The notes: generated by a model not told the origin, from the sequence alone. Shown: positions 1 through 7,038, numbered from the stretch's first letter. The stretch is 16,743 bases of DNA from CAJQQY01 sp964352225 (GCA_964352225.1 CAYGRM010000123.1:1-16743), one strand, 5' to 3'. Made by a program: numbers and translations.

Positions 1-140
1 ATTAATCCTTCTAATTGTTTTTCAGCACTTTTTGATAAAATACTTTCCTCAATTTGTTTTTTTAATAAATCTATTTCAGATTTATTTTTCTTTTTTTCTA
101 GGTCGCTGAGCCAGTTATTTAATTCTTTTTTGGCAGTCAT
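1..140 (-). CDS. Small helical protein, C-terminus beyond window
   Basis: Reading from the ATG at 140, the frame stays open to the window edge (46 complete codons). The product starts MTAKKELNNWLSDLEKKK and is rich in Lys, Glu and Leu with a heptad-like spacing of Leu and Ile, so a helix or coiled coil is likely. No signal peptide or membrane segment is visible and I do not recognise a family. It starts 13 bases after the stop of the broken small gene at 154-336, so the two were probably one transcript from the promoter repeat at 337-417. Its place in the layout matches that of the small gene at 479-667 in the neighbouring cassette, but the two proteins are not clearly alike. Confidence 0.55.
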   Translation of the reverse strand, partial: MTAKKELNNWLSDLEKKKNKSEIDLLKKQIEESILSKSAEKQLEGL

Positions 141-153
141 AATCTTGAATTAT

Positions 154-336
154 TTAATTCTCTTTTATATCTAATTTTTTCCTCAATTGGTTTAATTCAT
201 CAAGGATGTCATTTATATGATTTTCATATTCTTTATTACTTAAGCTTAGTTGATTTTTAATTTTACGATAGGTATCTAAAATAGTCAAGTAATGTTCATA
301 TTTTTATTGAAGAAGTTTCTTTTCTTTTTCAGTCAT
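154..336 (-). pseudogene. Small helical protein with in-frame stop, relative of 670-852
   Basis: From the ATG at 336 the frame reads MTEKEKKLLQ, meets TAA at 304-306 (codon 11), then stays open for 49 further codons to TAA at 154-156. Total length including both stops is 61 codons, exactly that of the intact neighbour at 670-852. The two share a start (M-S/T-E), scattered identities (E5, L17, Y23) and an ILDE motif near residue 44, one residue out of register. Both are preceded at the same distance by the same promoter repeat. One substitution (CAA, AAA or GAA to TAA) would explain the break, so either recent decay or a base-call error is possible. Reinitiation would have to use a non-ATG codon. 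Function unknown. Confidence 0.6.
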
Positions 337-417
337 AGTATGTTTGGTTATTTCCGTTTTACCAAAAATACTATCAAAAAAGAGTCAAAATAAATATTGT
401 TCTTTCATATAAATTAC
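337..417 (-). repeat. Promoter-bearing direct repeat, copy 1
   Basis: This 81-base stretch matches 857-939 at about 73 of 81 aligned positions plus one 2-base gap, in the same orientation. It ends immediately before the ATG of the broken small gene. It carries the same -7 box as copy 2, but the -33 position reads TTA rather than TTG on the minus strand. Confidence 0.85.
363..393 (-). promoter_or_regulatory. Degenerate promoter of the broken cassette
   Basis: On the minus strand the -7 box TATTTTTG (363-370) is a full match to TAnnTTTG. The -33 position, 20 bases upstream (391-393), reads TTA where copy 2 has TTG. The promoter may therefore be weakened, in line with the nonsense codon in the gene below it. 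Confidence 0.45.
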
Positions 418-432
418 CTTTATTAATTTAAC

Positions 433-473
433 AAAAAATCCCCGTTCGACTATTGTGGAGCGAGGATTTTTTT
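433..473 (-). terminator. Intrinsic terminator, probably bidirectional
   Basis: An A-run plus TCC at 433-441 pairs with GGA plus a T-run at 464-473. The stem continues through CGTTC against GAGCG with one wobble and two mismatches, around a short loop near 451-455. A T-tract follows on either strand. It lies 5 bases beyond the stop of the small gene at 479-667 and closes that cassette before the next promoter repeat. Confidence 0.75.
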
Positions 474-478
474 GAAGG

Positions 479-667
479 TTAATCTTTAGCAAGATCAGCT
501 TTTATTTTTAGAGCCATTTCTTTTAATTCTTCTAGTTGTTTTGAAATACGTTCTAATCCTTCCTCACTTAATTGTTCAGGATCGAAACCATCTCGAATGG
601 CTTTGAGATTTTCATTTACAGATTTGACAACTTTATGTACATCAATTTCAGAATGTGCCTTATTCAT
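479..667 (-). CDS. Small acidic helical protein
   Basis: A 62-residue product, MNKAHSEIDVHKVVKSVNEN at the start, with a mid-protein DPEQLSEEGL turn and a second half (SKQLEELKEMALKIKADL) that looks like one long amphipathic helix. There is no signal peptide, membrane segment or Cys. I do not recognise a family. The ATG at 667 comes 2 bases after the stop of the upstream small gene (670-852), so the two are translationally linked, and the terminator at 433-473 follows at once. The pair forms a compact two-gene unit with its own promoter. That arrangement is common for toxin-antitoxin or other small partner proteins, but no motif supports such a role here. Confidence 0.6.
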   Translation of the reverse strand: MNKAHSEIDVHKVVKSVNENLKAIRDGFDPEQLSEEGLERISKQLEELKEMALKIKADLAKD

Positions 668-669
668 AA

Positions 670-852
670 TTATTTCCTTTTAAAATTTTTTCGCTCTTTT
701 TCAAGATAAATAATTTCATCTAAAATAGTATCTACGAAATCACTTACACCAACTCTGCCAAGTACCTCTTCAAAATGATTTTTATATTTTGTGATTAGAG
801 ATAATTGTTGTTTCAATATTTCTAATCTGTTTTCTATTTCTTGTTCGCTCAC
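670..852 (-). CDS. Small helical protein, first gene of promoter cassette
   Basis: The chosen start is GTG at 852, giving 60 residues beginning M-SEQEIENRLEILKQQ. A longer frame reaches a TTG at 897, but that codon lies upstream of the -7 box at 883-890, so the transcript would not contain it. The GTG also aligns with the ATG of the related gene at 154-336, and both genes then have the same length. The protein is charged and predicted helical with an ILDEI motif near residue 43 and a basic tail (KRK). It has no recognisable domain. It begins shortly after the promoter repeat and ends 2 bases before the next small gene. Function unknown. Confidence 0.6.
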   Translation of the reverse strand: MSEQEIENRLEILKQQLSLITKYKNHFEEVLGRVGVSDFVDTILDEIIYLEKERKNFKRK

Positions 853-856
853 TTTT

Positions 857-939
857 AGTATGTTTGGTTGTTTCCGTTTTACCAAAAATACAAGCAAAAA
901 AGAATCAAATCAAATATTGTTCTTACACATACAAATTAC
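857..939 (-). repeat. Promoter-bearing direct repeat, copy 2
   Basis: The 83-base partner of 337-417, about 90 percent identical over the aligned bases. It lies between the stop of the regulator gene (963) and the GTG of the small gene at 852. The conservation covers the -33 and -7 elements and the start of the leader, and stops at the start of the coding region. Confidence 0.85.
883..913 (-). promoter_or_regulatory. Bacteroidota-type promoter for small-gene pair
   Basis: On the minus strand, TTG (911-913), a 20-base spacer, then TATTTTTG (883-890) matches the Bacteroidota housekeeping pattern. The same geometry is seen at 7008-7038 and 10665-10695. A start point around 876-879 would leave a leader of about 25 bases before the GTG at 852. 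Confidence 0.65.
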
Positions 940-962
940 AAAAATTAATAAAGGAAAACCAA

Positions 963-2432
963 TTATTCTAATTCCTTTAACGAATCCAAAATTCGTTGTT
1001 GTTCCTCTTCCTTCTCAATCACAATCGGCGGAAGTGCTCTTGCTCCACAGTTCGGCATCGAACATCTTTCGCAAGTAGTGTTCACCTCTTTAACTTTCAA
1101 ATCAGGATCATCCAAAAATTTAAATAATTGTCGAACTTCATTTGTCATTAATAATCCGATGGTCACACTTACGCTGGCTTTGGAAATAGTTTGATCTGGT
1201 TTTGCAATCGCAAGGCATAAATATTCATTGGTTGTTTCCCAATATTTTGAAATTTGAGCATCTGCAATCGGTTCGGTACTTCTTCCTGAACGCAATCTTT
1301 TGATAATATTTATAGAGATCCAACGCCGACAATAATGTTCATTTCGCACATTTCCATAAGGCGTATGTAATTGTGATAAATGCAACTCTTTCGTCATTTG
1401 ATAACTTTTCAAATCACTCTCACCATATAACCGCAAGAAGAATAAATCTTTGATGCCAAAATGCTTGGGTAAAATATTCGTCATCCGTTGCAGCAACATT
1501 TCGGGAGTAACATCATACTTTTTTATAAGCTGTAGCAATGGTTTTTCATTCCAAGTTCGTTTTCCAGCAAGTGCTTTTATGTCTTTTACAAATTCATTTT
1601 CATCCATCAATAAAGCAGCCGAAAAGTAGGATGCTTTAAAATTATTAAACAGTTTTTCAAAGGAATCTTGTTTTACAATTCGAGTAACGAAAGGTCGTTC
1701 TTCCATTTTTAGATATTGGAAACCTAACTCCCGTCCTAATAAAAAATTCTCTTGAGCAGAACTTAAACCTTTATTTAAAAAAAGAATGTTTTGCTGTTTG
1801 GAAAAGAAAGAACGGATGGAACTCAACTCGGGTTTTTGTGCAATAGTTTTTCGCTCGACAGTAATTTTATATTGCTTTTTTAAAACAGATTCCAAGAATT
1901 TAGTGGTGTAAGGAATTTCACCTTTTATTTTATTTTCCTTTCGAAATTGCTTAACTGCCAATTCAATATCTTCAAAATAATTATCAAACATATCTTGATA
2001 TGATCGCAATGCGGCTTGATAAAAATGCTCGTTTCGCATTTGATAATTTCGAGTGATTTTGATAATCGTACTAATGAATGCATTGACTCGATCAGGAGTG
2101 TTGGAAAACATCTCAAATAACTTGTACAAACTCAATCCAAACATTTCCATTGGAAATACTTTTAAAAAATCTGAGTTCAACAAATCAATAATCGGCTGAA
2201 TTCTCTTGGAAGCCTTCGTAGAAACCAAGTCATTATAATCCACCTCAAATGCTTTTGCCAAAGCATTGATTTTATCAATTTTCGGATACTTCGTTCCCTT
2301 CTCAATATCATGCAAATAGGAGGTGGAAAGCCCCGTAGCCTCTTTCAATTGCTGGTAAGAAAGATTCTTTTGCTGCCGAAGGTATTTTATCTTAAAAGCA
2401 AAGATGAGTTTGATTTTATCTTTTTCCGTCAT
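963..2432 (-). CDS. RamB/ScfR-family XRE transcriptional regulator (short-chain fatty acid metabolism)
   Basis: A 489-residue cytoplasmic DNA-binding protein. Residues 10-69 form an XRE helix-turn-helix (LSYQQLKEATGLSTSYLHDIEKG). The middle is an IrrE/M78-like region in which the protease motif HExxH is degenerate (GRELGF, 233-238), so proteolysis is unlikely. The C-terminal DUF2083 region ends with the family Cys cluster C454, C457, C462 followed by ARALPP. Known relatives (RamB of actinobacteria, ScfR-type proteins) control glyoxylate-shunt, acetate or propionate genes. Here the gene is divergent from aceB-aceA, which strongly suggests the same role. The start at 2432 is preferred over an upstream in-frame codon at 2477 because the -7 box at 2437-2444 would exclude the longer form. 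The effector is probably an acyl-CoA or related metabolite (inference). Confidence 0.85.
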   Translation of the reverse strand: MTEKDKIKLIFAFKIKYLRQQKNLSYQQLKEATGLSTSYLHDIEKGTKYPKIDKINALAKAFEVDYNDLVSTKASKRIQPIIDLLNSDFLKVFPMEMFGLSLYKLFEMFSNTPDRVNAFISTIIKITRNYQMRNEHFYQAALRSYQDMFDNYFEDIELAVKQFRKENKIKGEIPYTTKFLESVLKKQYKITVERKTIAQKPELSSIRSFFSKQQNILFLNKGLSSAQENFLLGRELGFQYLKMEERPFVTRIVKQDSFEKLFNNFKASYFSAALLMDENEFVKDIKALAGKRTWNEKPLLQLIKKYDVTPEMLLQRMTNILPKHFGIKDLFFLRLYGESDLKSYQMTKELHLSQLHTPYGNVRNEHYCRRWISINIIKRLRSGRSTEPIADAQISKYWETTNEYLCLAIAKPDQTISKASVSVTIGLLMTNEVRQLFKFLDDPDLKVKEVNTTCERCSMPNCGARALPPIVIEKEEEQQRILDSLKELE

Positions 2433-2436
2433 GCAA

Positions 2437-2444
2437 CAAAGATA
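2437..2444 (-). promoter_or_regulatory. -7 box of the regulator gene
   Basis: TATCTTTG on the minus strand is a full match to TAnnTTTG and ends 4 bases before the ATG. No TTG is present at the expected -33 distance; that region is a run of A and T. Transcription would begin at or very near the start codon, so the message may be leaderless. Confidence 0.5.
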
Positions 2445-2479
2445 GTTTATCCATCGTAAAAAAAGTAAAAAAAACATTT

Positions 2480-2494
2480 AGCGGAATTTCCGCT
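2480..2494. promoter_or_regulatory. Perfect palindrome, candidate operator
   Basis: AGCGGAATTTCCGCT is a perfect 7+1+7 inverted repeat in the 242-base gap between the divergent regulator and aceB. It lies about 36-50 bases upstream of the -7 box of the regulator, where an activator or autorepressor would act. It is GC-rich against an AT-rich background. Which protein binds it is not known from the sequence. Confidence 0.4.
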
Positions 2495-2674
2495 TTTAGA
2501 GAAAATAATGCATATTGCGATATATTCGGTAACTAAGGAAAAAGTATTTACTTGAAATTAGTTTTTGATAAGCCTATTTTTTTGAAAAAATAATATAAAT
2601 AAAACTTCAAAAATTGATTTTTAATAACCTCCAACTTTGACCTTATTTTATAAATACTACTAAATAATTTAAAT

Positions 2675-4294
2675 ATGAGTACAGAAATGACTACTGCGTA
2701 CCCGCAGGTAGCTGGGATTTCTATATCCGGAACTTTCGCAAAAGGTTACGAAGAAATTTTGACAGCAGAAGCATTAGAGTTTTTATTGAAATTGCACCAG
2801 CGATTTAATAACACTCGAAAAGAACTTTTGAAAAAAAGGGAATTACGCCAAGAAGAAATTGATGGAGGAAAATTACCTGACTTCTTGCCAGAAACAGAAC
2901 ACATCAGAAATAGTAATTGGAAAGTCGCTGATCTTCCTGCAGATCTTTTGAACAGAAGAGTTGAAATCACCGGACCGGTCGATCGAAAAATGATTATCAA
3001 TGCGCTCAACTCAGGTGCCAAAGTTTTCATGGCTGACTTGGAAGATAGTAATACGCCAAGTTGGAAAAATAATATAGAGGGGCAAATCAATTTAAGAGAT
3101 GCAATTAACCGAACGATTTCTTTCGTGAATCCAAAAAATGGAAAACAATATCAATTGAATGAAAAGCTAGCCACGTTGATGGTTCGCCCACGAGGTTGGC
3201 ATTTGGAAGAAAAAAATNNNNNNNNNNACGGAGAAGTGATGAGTGGAAGTTTGGTGGATTTTGGTTTGTATTTTTTTCATAATGTAAAAACATTGTTACA
3301 AAAAGATTCTGGGCCATATTTTTATTTGCCAAAATTAGAAAGTCATCTCGAAGCAAGGTTGTGGAATGATGTTTTTGTATTTGCTCAAGACTATTTAAAT
3401 ATTCCTCAGCAAACGATCAAAGCGACAGTTTTGGTAGAAACAATTTTAGCTTCTTTCGAATTAGATGAAATTCTCTTTGAGTTAAAAGACCATTCTGCAG
3501 GACTCAACTGCGGGCGATGGGATTACATTTTTTCCTATATCAAAAAATTTAAAAATCTGGAAGGATTTGTTTTACCAGATCGAGGTCAAGTAGGGATGAC
3601 TACTCACTTTATGAGTTCCTATTCTCAGTTAGTCATCAAAACTTGTCATAAGCGTGGAGTGCACGCGATGGGTGGAATGGCTGCTCAAATTCCAATCAAA
3701 AATGATGAAGCTGCCAACGACAAAGCAATCGCAAAAGTTCGAGCAGATAAATTGCTAGAAGTAAAAAATGGACACGATGGAACATGGGTAGCACATCCAG
3801 GATTAGTGTCGGTTGCAATGGAAATTTTTGATCAAAATATGCCACAAGCCAATCAGATTTTTAATAAAAGAGAAGATGTAAAAGTAACCGCAGAAGATTT
3901 GATCATGATTCCAAAAGGAACCATCACCGAAGAAGGAATTCGACAAAATATCAATGTTGGGATTTTATACATCGAGAGTTGGTTGAGAGGTGTGGGAGCT
4001 GCGGCAATTTATAATCTGATGGAAGATGCAGCTACGGCAGAAATTTCTCGAACTCAAATTTGGCAATGGATGAAAGCTGCGGCGAAGACTGATGAAGGAA
4101 AAGTGATCACGCCAAATTATATCAATTTACTCCTTCCAGAAGAATTAGAAAAGATCAAAAATTACGTTGGCGAAGAAGCTTATCAAAAAGGAAAATTCAT
4201 AGATGCTATCGGCTTATTTAAAGAATTAATTTTTGGAGATGAGTATGTGGAGTTCTTGACTTTGCCAGCATATGATCTTTTAGAAAAAATGTAA
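2675..4294 (+). CDS. aceB: Malate synthase A
   Basis: Condenses glyoxylate with acetyl-CoA to malate, the second step of the glyoxylate shunt. The 539-residue length fits the A-type (about 530). Visible landmarks: LMVRPRGWHL (active-site Arg region, 168-177), LVETILASFELDEI with the Mg ligand E255, LNCGRWDYIFSY with D283, LIKTCHKRGVHAMGGMAA, NGHDGTWVAHPG, and LMEDAATAEISR with the catalytic base D451. Ten N at 3218-3227 blank residues 182-185, in frame. The ATG at 2675 is in an A/T-rich context without a Shine-Dalgarno site. I found no convincing promoter; the best candidate is CAACTTTG at 2632-2639, one base off consensus and badly spaced from a TTG. It is followed 69 bases later by aceA, so co-transcription is likely. 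Confidence 0.95.
   Translation: MSTEMTTAYPQVAGISISGTFAKGYEEILTAEALEFLLKLHQRFNNTRKELLKKRELRQEEIDGGKLPDFLPETEHIRNSNWKVADLPADLLNRRVEITGPVDRKMIINALNSGAKVFMADLEDSNTPSWKNNIEGQINLRDAINRTISFVNPKNGKQYQLNEKLATLMVRPRGWHLEEKNXXXXGEVMSGSLVDFGLYFFHNVKTLLQKDSGPYFYLPKLESHLEARLWNDVFVFAQDYLNIPQQTIKATVLVETILASFELDEILFELKDHSAGLNCGRWDYIFSYIKKFKNLEGFVLPDRGQVGMTTHFMSSYSQLVIKTCHKRGVHAMGGMAAQIPIKNDEAANDKAIAKVRADKLLEVKNGHDGTWVAHPGLVSVAMEIFDQNMPQANQIFNKREDVKVTAEDLIMIPKGTITEEGIRQNINVGILYIESWLRGVGAAAIYNLMEDAATAEISRTQIWQWMKAAAKTDEGKVITPNYINLLLPEELEKIKNYVGEEAYQKGKFIDAIGLFKELIFGDEYVEFLTLPAYDLLEKM
3218..3227. other. Assembly gap of 10 N inside aceB
   Basis: The run of N keeps the aceB frame open. Malate synthases have four residues between the conserved L-E-E-K-x block and G-E, exactly what 10 N allow, and the last masked codon (NAC) can encode the Asp usual before G-E. 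The gap length therefore looks real and not an arbitrary placeholder. Confidence 0.9.
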
Positions 4295-4363
4295 TTGTAT
4301 TGTTTTTTATCAATAACGATACTAAAAATCTAATTAAATAAACTTATTTAAAATAATAATATC

Positions 4364-5941
4364 ATGACAACTTATATTTCTGCCATCGAAAAATTACGAT
4401 TCCTTAAAGCTAAACACGGAAGCAAATGGAATGCCATCAATGCTAAAAATACAGCACGGATGGCTATACAAAATCGATTTAAAACAGGATTAGATATAGC
4501 CACATATACTGCTAGCATTATGCGAAAAGATATGGCTGAATATGATGCCAATCCTTCTAATTATACCCAATCTTTAGGTTGCTGGCATGGATTCATCGCC
4601 CAACAAAAAATGATTGCGGTGAAAAAACATCATGGCACTACTGCCAAGCGATACATTTATCTTTCAGGTTGGATGGTAGCTGCGCTGCGTTCTGAATTTG
4701 GTCCATTGCCAGATCAATCGATGCATGAGAAAACAGCTGTTCCAAAATTGATTGAGGAGATTTATACTTTCCTTCGACAAGCAGATGCCATAGAGTTGAA
4801 TGATCTATTTCACCGGTTGGAAGCAGGAGAAGATATTCAAGATCAAATAGATAATTTTGAAACTCATGTAGTGCCAATTATTGCAGATATAGATGCAGGA
4901 TTTGGTAACGAGGAGGCTACTTATCTTTTGGCTAAAAAAATGATTGAAGCAGGTGCTTGCGCCATTCAAATTGAAAACCAAGTTTCGGATGCGAAACAAT
5001 GTGGACATCAAGATGGAAAAGTAACGGTGCCACACGAAGACTTTATCGCGAAGCTAAATGCCATTCGATGTGCCTTCTTAGAATTAGGAATAGAAGAAGG
5101 AATTATTGTAGCACGAACAGATTCTGAAGGTGCTGGCTTGACGCAAAAGTTACCGGTATCAAAAGAAAAAGGAGATCTTGCTTCGCAATATTTAGACTTC
5201 ATTGATACAGAAGAAATCTCTCTTGCCGATGCTAACCATAATGATGTTTTAATCAAGAGAGATAACAAATTGATGCGACCAGTCCGTATGGCAAATGGTT
5301 TATACAAATTTAAAGAAGGAAGTAATATTGATCGGGTGGTATTGGATTGTATTACTAGTTTAGAGAATGGTGCGGATTTACTTTGGATCGAAACGCCTAC
5401 ACCAGATGTTAAGCAAATCGCACACATGGTGAATCGAATTAGAGAGGTAATCCCAAATGCTAAATTGGTTTATAACAATTCTCCTTCATTTAATTGGACA
5501 CTCAACTTCCGCCAGCAGGCATACGATACGATGGTAGAAACAGGAGAAAAGGTTGCTGAATATGATCGTGCAAACTTAATGGATGCCAAATATGATGCAT
5601 CTTCATTGTCAGAATTAGCGGATCAAATGATTCTTAATTTCCAGAAAGATGCTGCACATCAAGCAGGTATTTTCCATCATTTAATTACTTTGCCTACTTA
5701 CCATACGACAGCTTTGCATATGAATAATTTGGTAGAAGGATATTTTGGAGAAGAAGGAATGTTGGCATATGTTCAAGATGTACAGCGACAAGAAATCCGA
5801 AAGGGTGTGGCTTGTGTTAAACATCAACGGATGGCTGGTTCAGATTTGGGAGATGATCACAAAACTTTCTTTGCGGGAGAGAATGCCTTAAAAGCAGGCG
5901 GAGAGAAAAATACCAGTACACAATTTGAAAATGCTGCTTAA
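4364..5941 (+). CDS. aceA: Isocitrate lyase
   Basis: Cleaves isocitrate to glyoxylate and succinate, the first step of the glyoxylate shunt, in the cytoplasm. At 525 residues it belongs to the longer class found in Pseudomonas and Acinetobacter (about 530), not the 434-residue E. coli type. Motifs: PIIADIDAGFG (171-181) with metal-binding Asp residues, then the signature K-Q-C-G-H with catalytic C213, then GKVTVPHEDF and IIVARTDSEGAG. NNSPSFNW lies in the C-terminal half and is the substrate loop. The ATG at 4364 sits after an AT-rich spacer with no Shine-Dalgarno site. The gene lies 69 bases downstream of aceB with no terminator between them, and a strong terminator follows at 5971-6029, so aceB-aceA is best read as one operon. 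Confidence 0.95.
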   Translation: MTTYISAIEKLRFLKAKHGSKWNAINAKNTARMAIQNRFKTGLDIATYTASIMRKDMAEYDANPSNYTQSLGCWHGFIAQQKMIAVKKHHGTTAKRYIYLSGWMVAALRSEFGPLPDQSMHEKTAVPKLIEEIYTFLRQADAIELNDLFHRLEAGEDIQDQIDNFETHVVPIIADIDAGFGNEEATYLLAKKMIEAGACAIQIENQVSDAKQCGHQDGKVTVPHEDFIAKLNAIRCAFLELGIEEGIIVARTDSEGAGLTQKLPVSKEKGDLASQYLDFIDTEEISLADANHNDVLIKRDNKLMRPVRMANGLYKFKEGSNIDRVVLDCITSLENGADLLWIETPTPDVKQIAHMVNRIREVIPNAKLVYNNSPSFNWTLNFRQQAYDTMVETGEKVAEYDRANLMDAKYDASSLSELADQMILNFQKDAAHQAGIFHHLITLPTYHTTALHMNNLVEGYFGEEGMLAYVQDVQRQEIRKGVACVKHQRMAGSDLGDDHKTFFAGENALKAGGEKNTSTQFENAA

Positions 5942-5970
5942 GAAATACGAGTTAAAATAACCGTAAGTGA

Positions 5971-6029
5971 TTTTTACAAAAAAAAGTCCTGCTCGACGTA
6001 AAGTTGAACAGGACTTTTTTTTGTAAAAA
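5971..6029. terminator. Strong bidirectional terminator
   Basis: Arms 5971-5991 and 6009-6029 are perfectly complementary over 21 bases (core AAGTCCTG with CAGGACTT). The stem goes on inward through TCGAC against GTTGA with one mismatch and one wobble. A-runs and T-runs flank the core on both sides, so it can end aceA on the plus strand and the convergent barrel gene on the minus strand. Confidence 0.92.
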
Positions 6030-6044
6030 ATTAAATCCAAGATC

Positions 6045-6917
6045 TTAAAAACTAAACCCTAACGAAAATTGGAAGGACAAATTATTGTCTCTGTCATCTC
6101 GCGTCGTAAAATTAAGATCTTCAGCTTCTGAAAATGAAAAATCAAGATCAGAATTAGTGACATCCACTAAACCATAAGTTGCCGTAGCTGAAAAGTACAA
6201 TCCACCATTCAGAAAGAAAGCTGCACCACCTGATAGTCCTGCGTCAAAAACTCTGTAAGGTTTTCCATCTTTCTCATCCAAATCATAATATGCTCCCAAG
6301 GTATTTGGGATCTCAAGATTTTCTCCTCCCACTTCAACAGGAATGTTATCGATGCCATTAATTAATTCTCCAGCATCTTGGCGATTATAGTTATAGTCCA
6401 AAGTTATGTTGATCGGATCAATAATATTATTGTTTCCAGCTACTGTCCCATTGGCATAAATTAACTCACCTGAAGCCGTTGATCCAACTAAAAAACTAGT
6501 ATATCCACCGCCATAAATTTCTAATTTTTCTCCAATTTTTCCATAAGCCATAATTGGAATTTCCAAATAAGCATTGGCAATATTTAGGGAAATATTCTTA
6601 GTTCCTGTGGTTAAAATTTTCTCATTATTTGCTCCTCTAAAAAAAAATGGAGCATCGTCACCTTCAAACGTTCGCTTAGTTCCTTTTTGAGTAAAAACCA
6701 CTTCACCTCGAATACCAAACAAATCCGTAATTTCAAAACGAACACCACCACCTACATGGAACCCAGTATTAGTACTATAACTTTCTCCCGGTTCAGTATC
6801 TCCATTCAAAGAAGAAACATTTAGACCGACTCTAAATCCGTAAGATAATTCTTGCGCATTCGTACTTTCTGAACCAGCAAGAAACAAAGCCACTACCAAA
6901 ATAATTACTCGTGTCAT
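6045..6917 (-). CDS. Outer-membrane beta-barrel protein, PorT-like family
   Basis: A 290-residue exported protein. Residues 1-22 are a signal peptide (hydrophobic VIILVVALFLAG, probable cut after NAQ). The mature part begins LSYGFRVGLNVSSL, alternates polar and hydrophobic residues throughout, and ends FQFSLGFSF with a terminal Phe, the usual signal for the BAM machinery. These are traits of the Bacteroidota outer-membrane beta-barrel family (PF13568-like); the specific substrate or role is unknown. A mid-protein insert (about 160-215, rich in Asn and Asp) may be a surface loop. The gene is transcribed alone from the promoter at 7008-7038 with a leader of about 85 bases that includes the heptad repeat at 6938-6972, and it shares the terminator with aceA. 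Confidence 0.8.
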   Translation of the reverse strand: MTRVIILVVALFLAGSESTNAQELSYGFRVGLNVSSLNGDTEPGESYSTNTGFHVGGGVRFEITDLFGIRGEVVFTQKGTKRTFEGDDAPFFFRGANNEKILTTGTKNISLNIANAYLEIPIMAYGKIGEKLEIYGGGYTSFLVGSTASGELIYANGTVAGNNNIIDPINITLDYNYNRQDAGELINGIDNIPVEVGGENLEIPNTLGAYYDLDEKDGKPYRVFDAGLSGGAAFFLNGGLYFSATATYGLVDVTNSDLDFSFSEAEDLNFTTRDDRDNNLSFQFSLGFSF

Positions 6918-6937
6918 ATGATATTTTTTTAATTTTT

Positions 6938-6972
6938 ATTCGTTGAACGTTAGACGATGGACGTTTTACGTT
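6938..6972. repeat. Degenerate 7-base tandem repeat in the barrel-gene leader
   Basis: Five consecutive 7-base units, read on the minus strand as variants of AACGTNN (for example AACGTAA, AACGTCC). The ACGT or CGT core recurs exactly every 7 bases. The array lies 21 bases upstream of the ATG of the barrel gene, inside its predicted leader. Confidence 0.65.
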
Positions 6973-7007
6973 TTCTGGAACAATGAATATTTTTCTGTAA
7001 AAAAAAG

Positions 7008-7038
7008 CAAAGATAGTATTCCAACTAAGAACTTACAA
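7008..7038 (-). promoter_or_regulatory. Bacteroidota-type promoter of the barrel gene
   Basis: On the minus strand: TTG (7036-7038), a 20-base spacer, TATCTTTG (7008-7015). Both elements match consensus. The predicted start near 7002 gives a leader of about 85 bases to the ATG at 6917. Confidence 0.72.

Noticed and set aside
479..852. Toxin-antitoxin pair
   Set aside because: Two small linked genes fit the layout, but neither protein has a toxin or DNA-binding antitoxin motif that I can recognise.
791..1078. 95-codon plus-strand open frame
   Set aside because: It lies across the 3' end of the regulator and the promoter repeat on the opposite strand; a shadow of real features.
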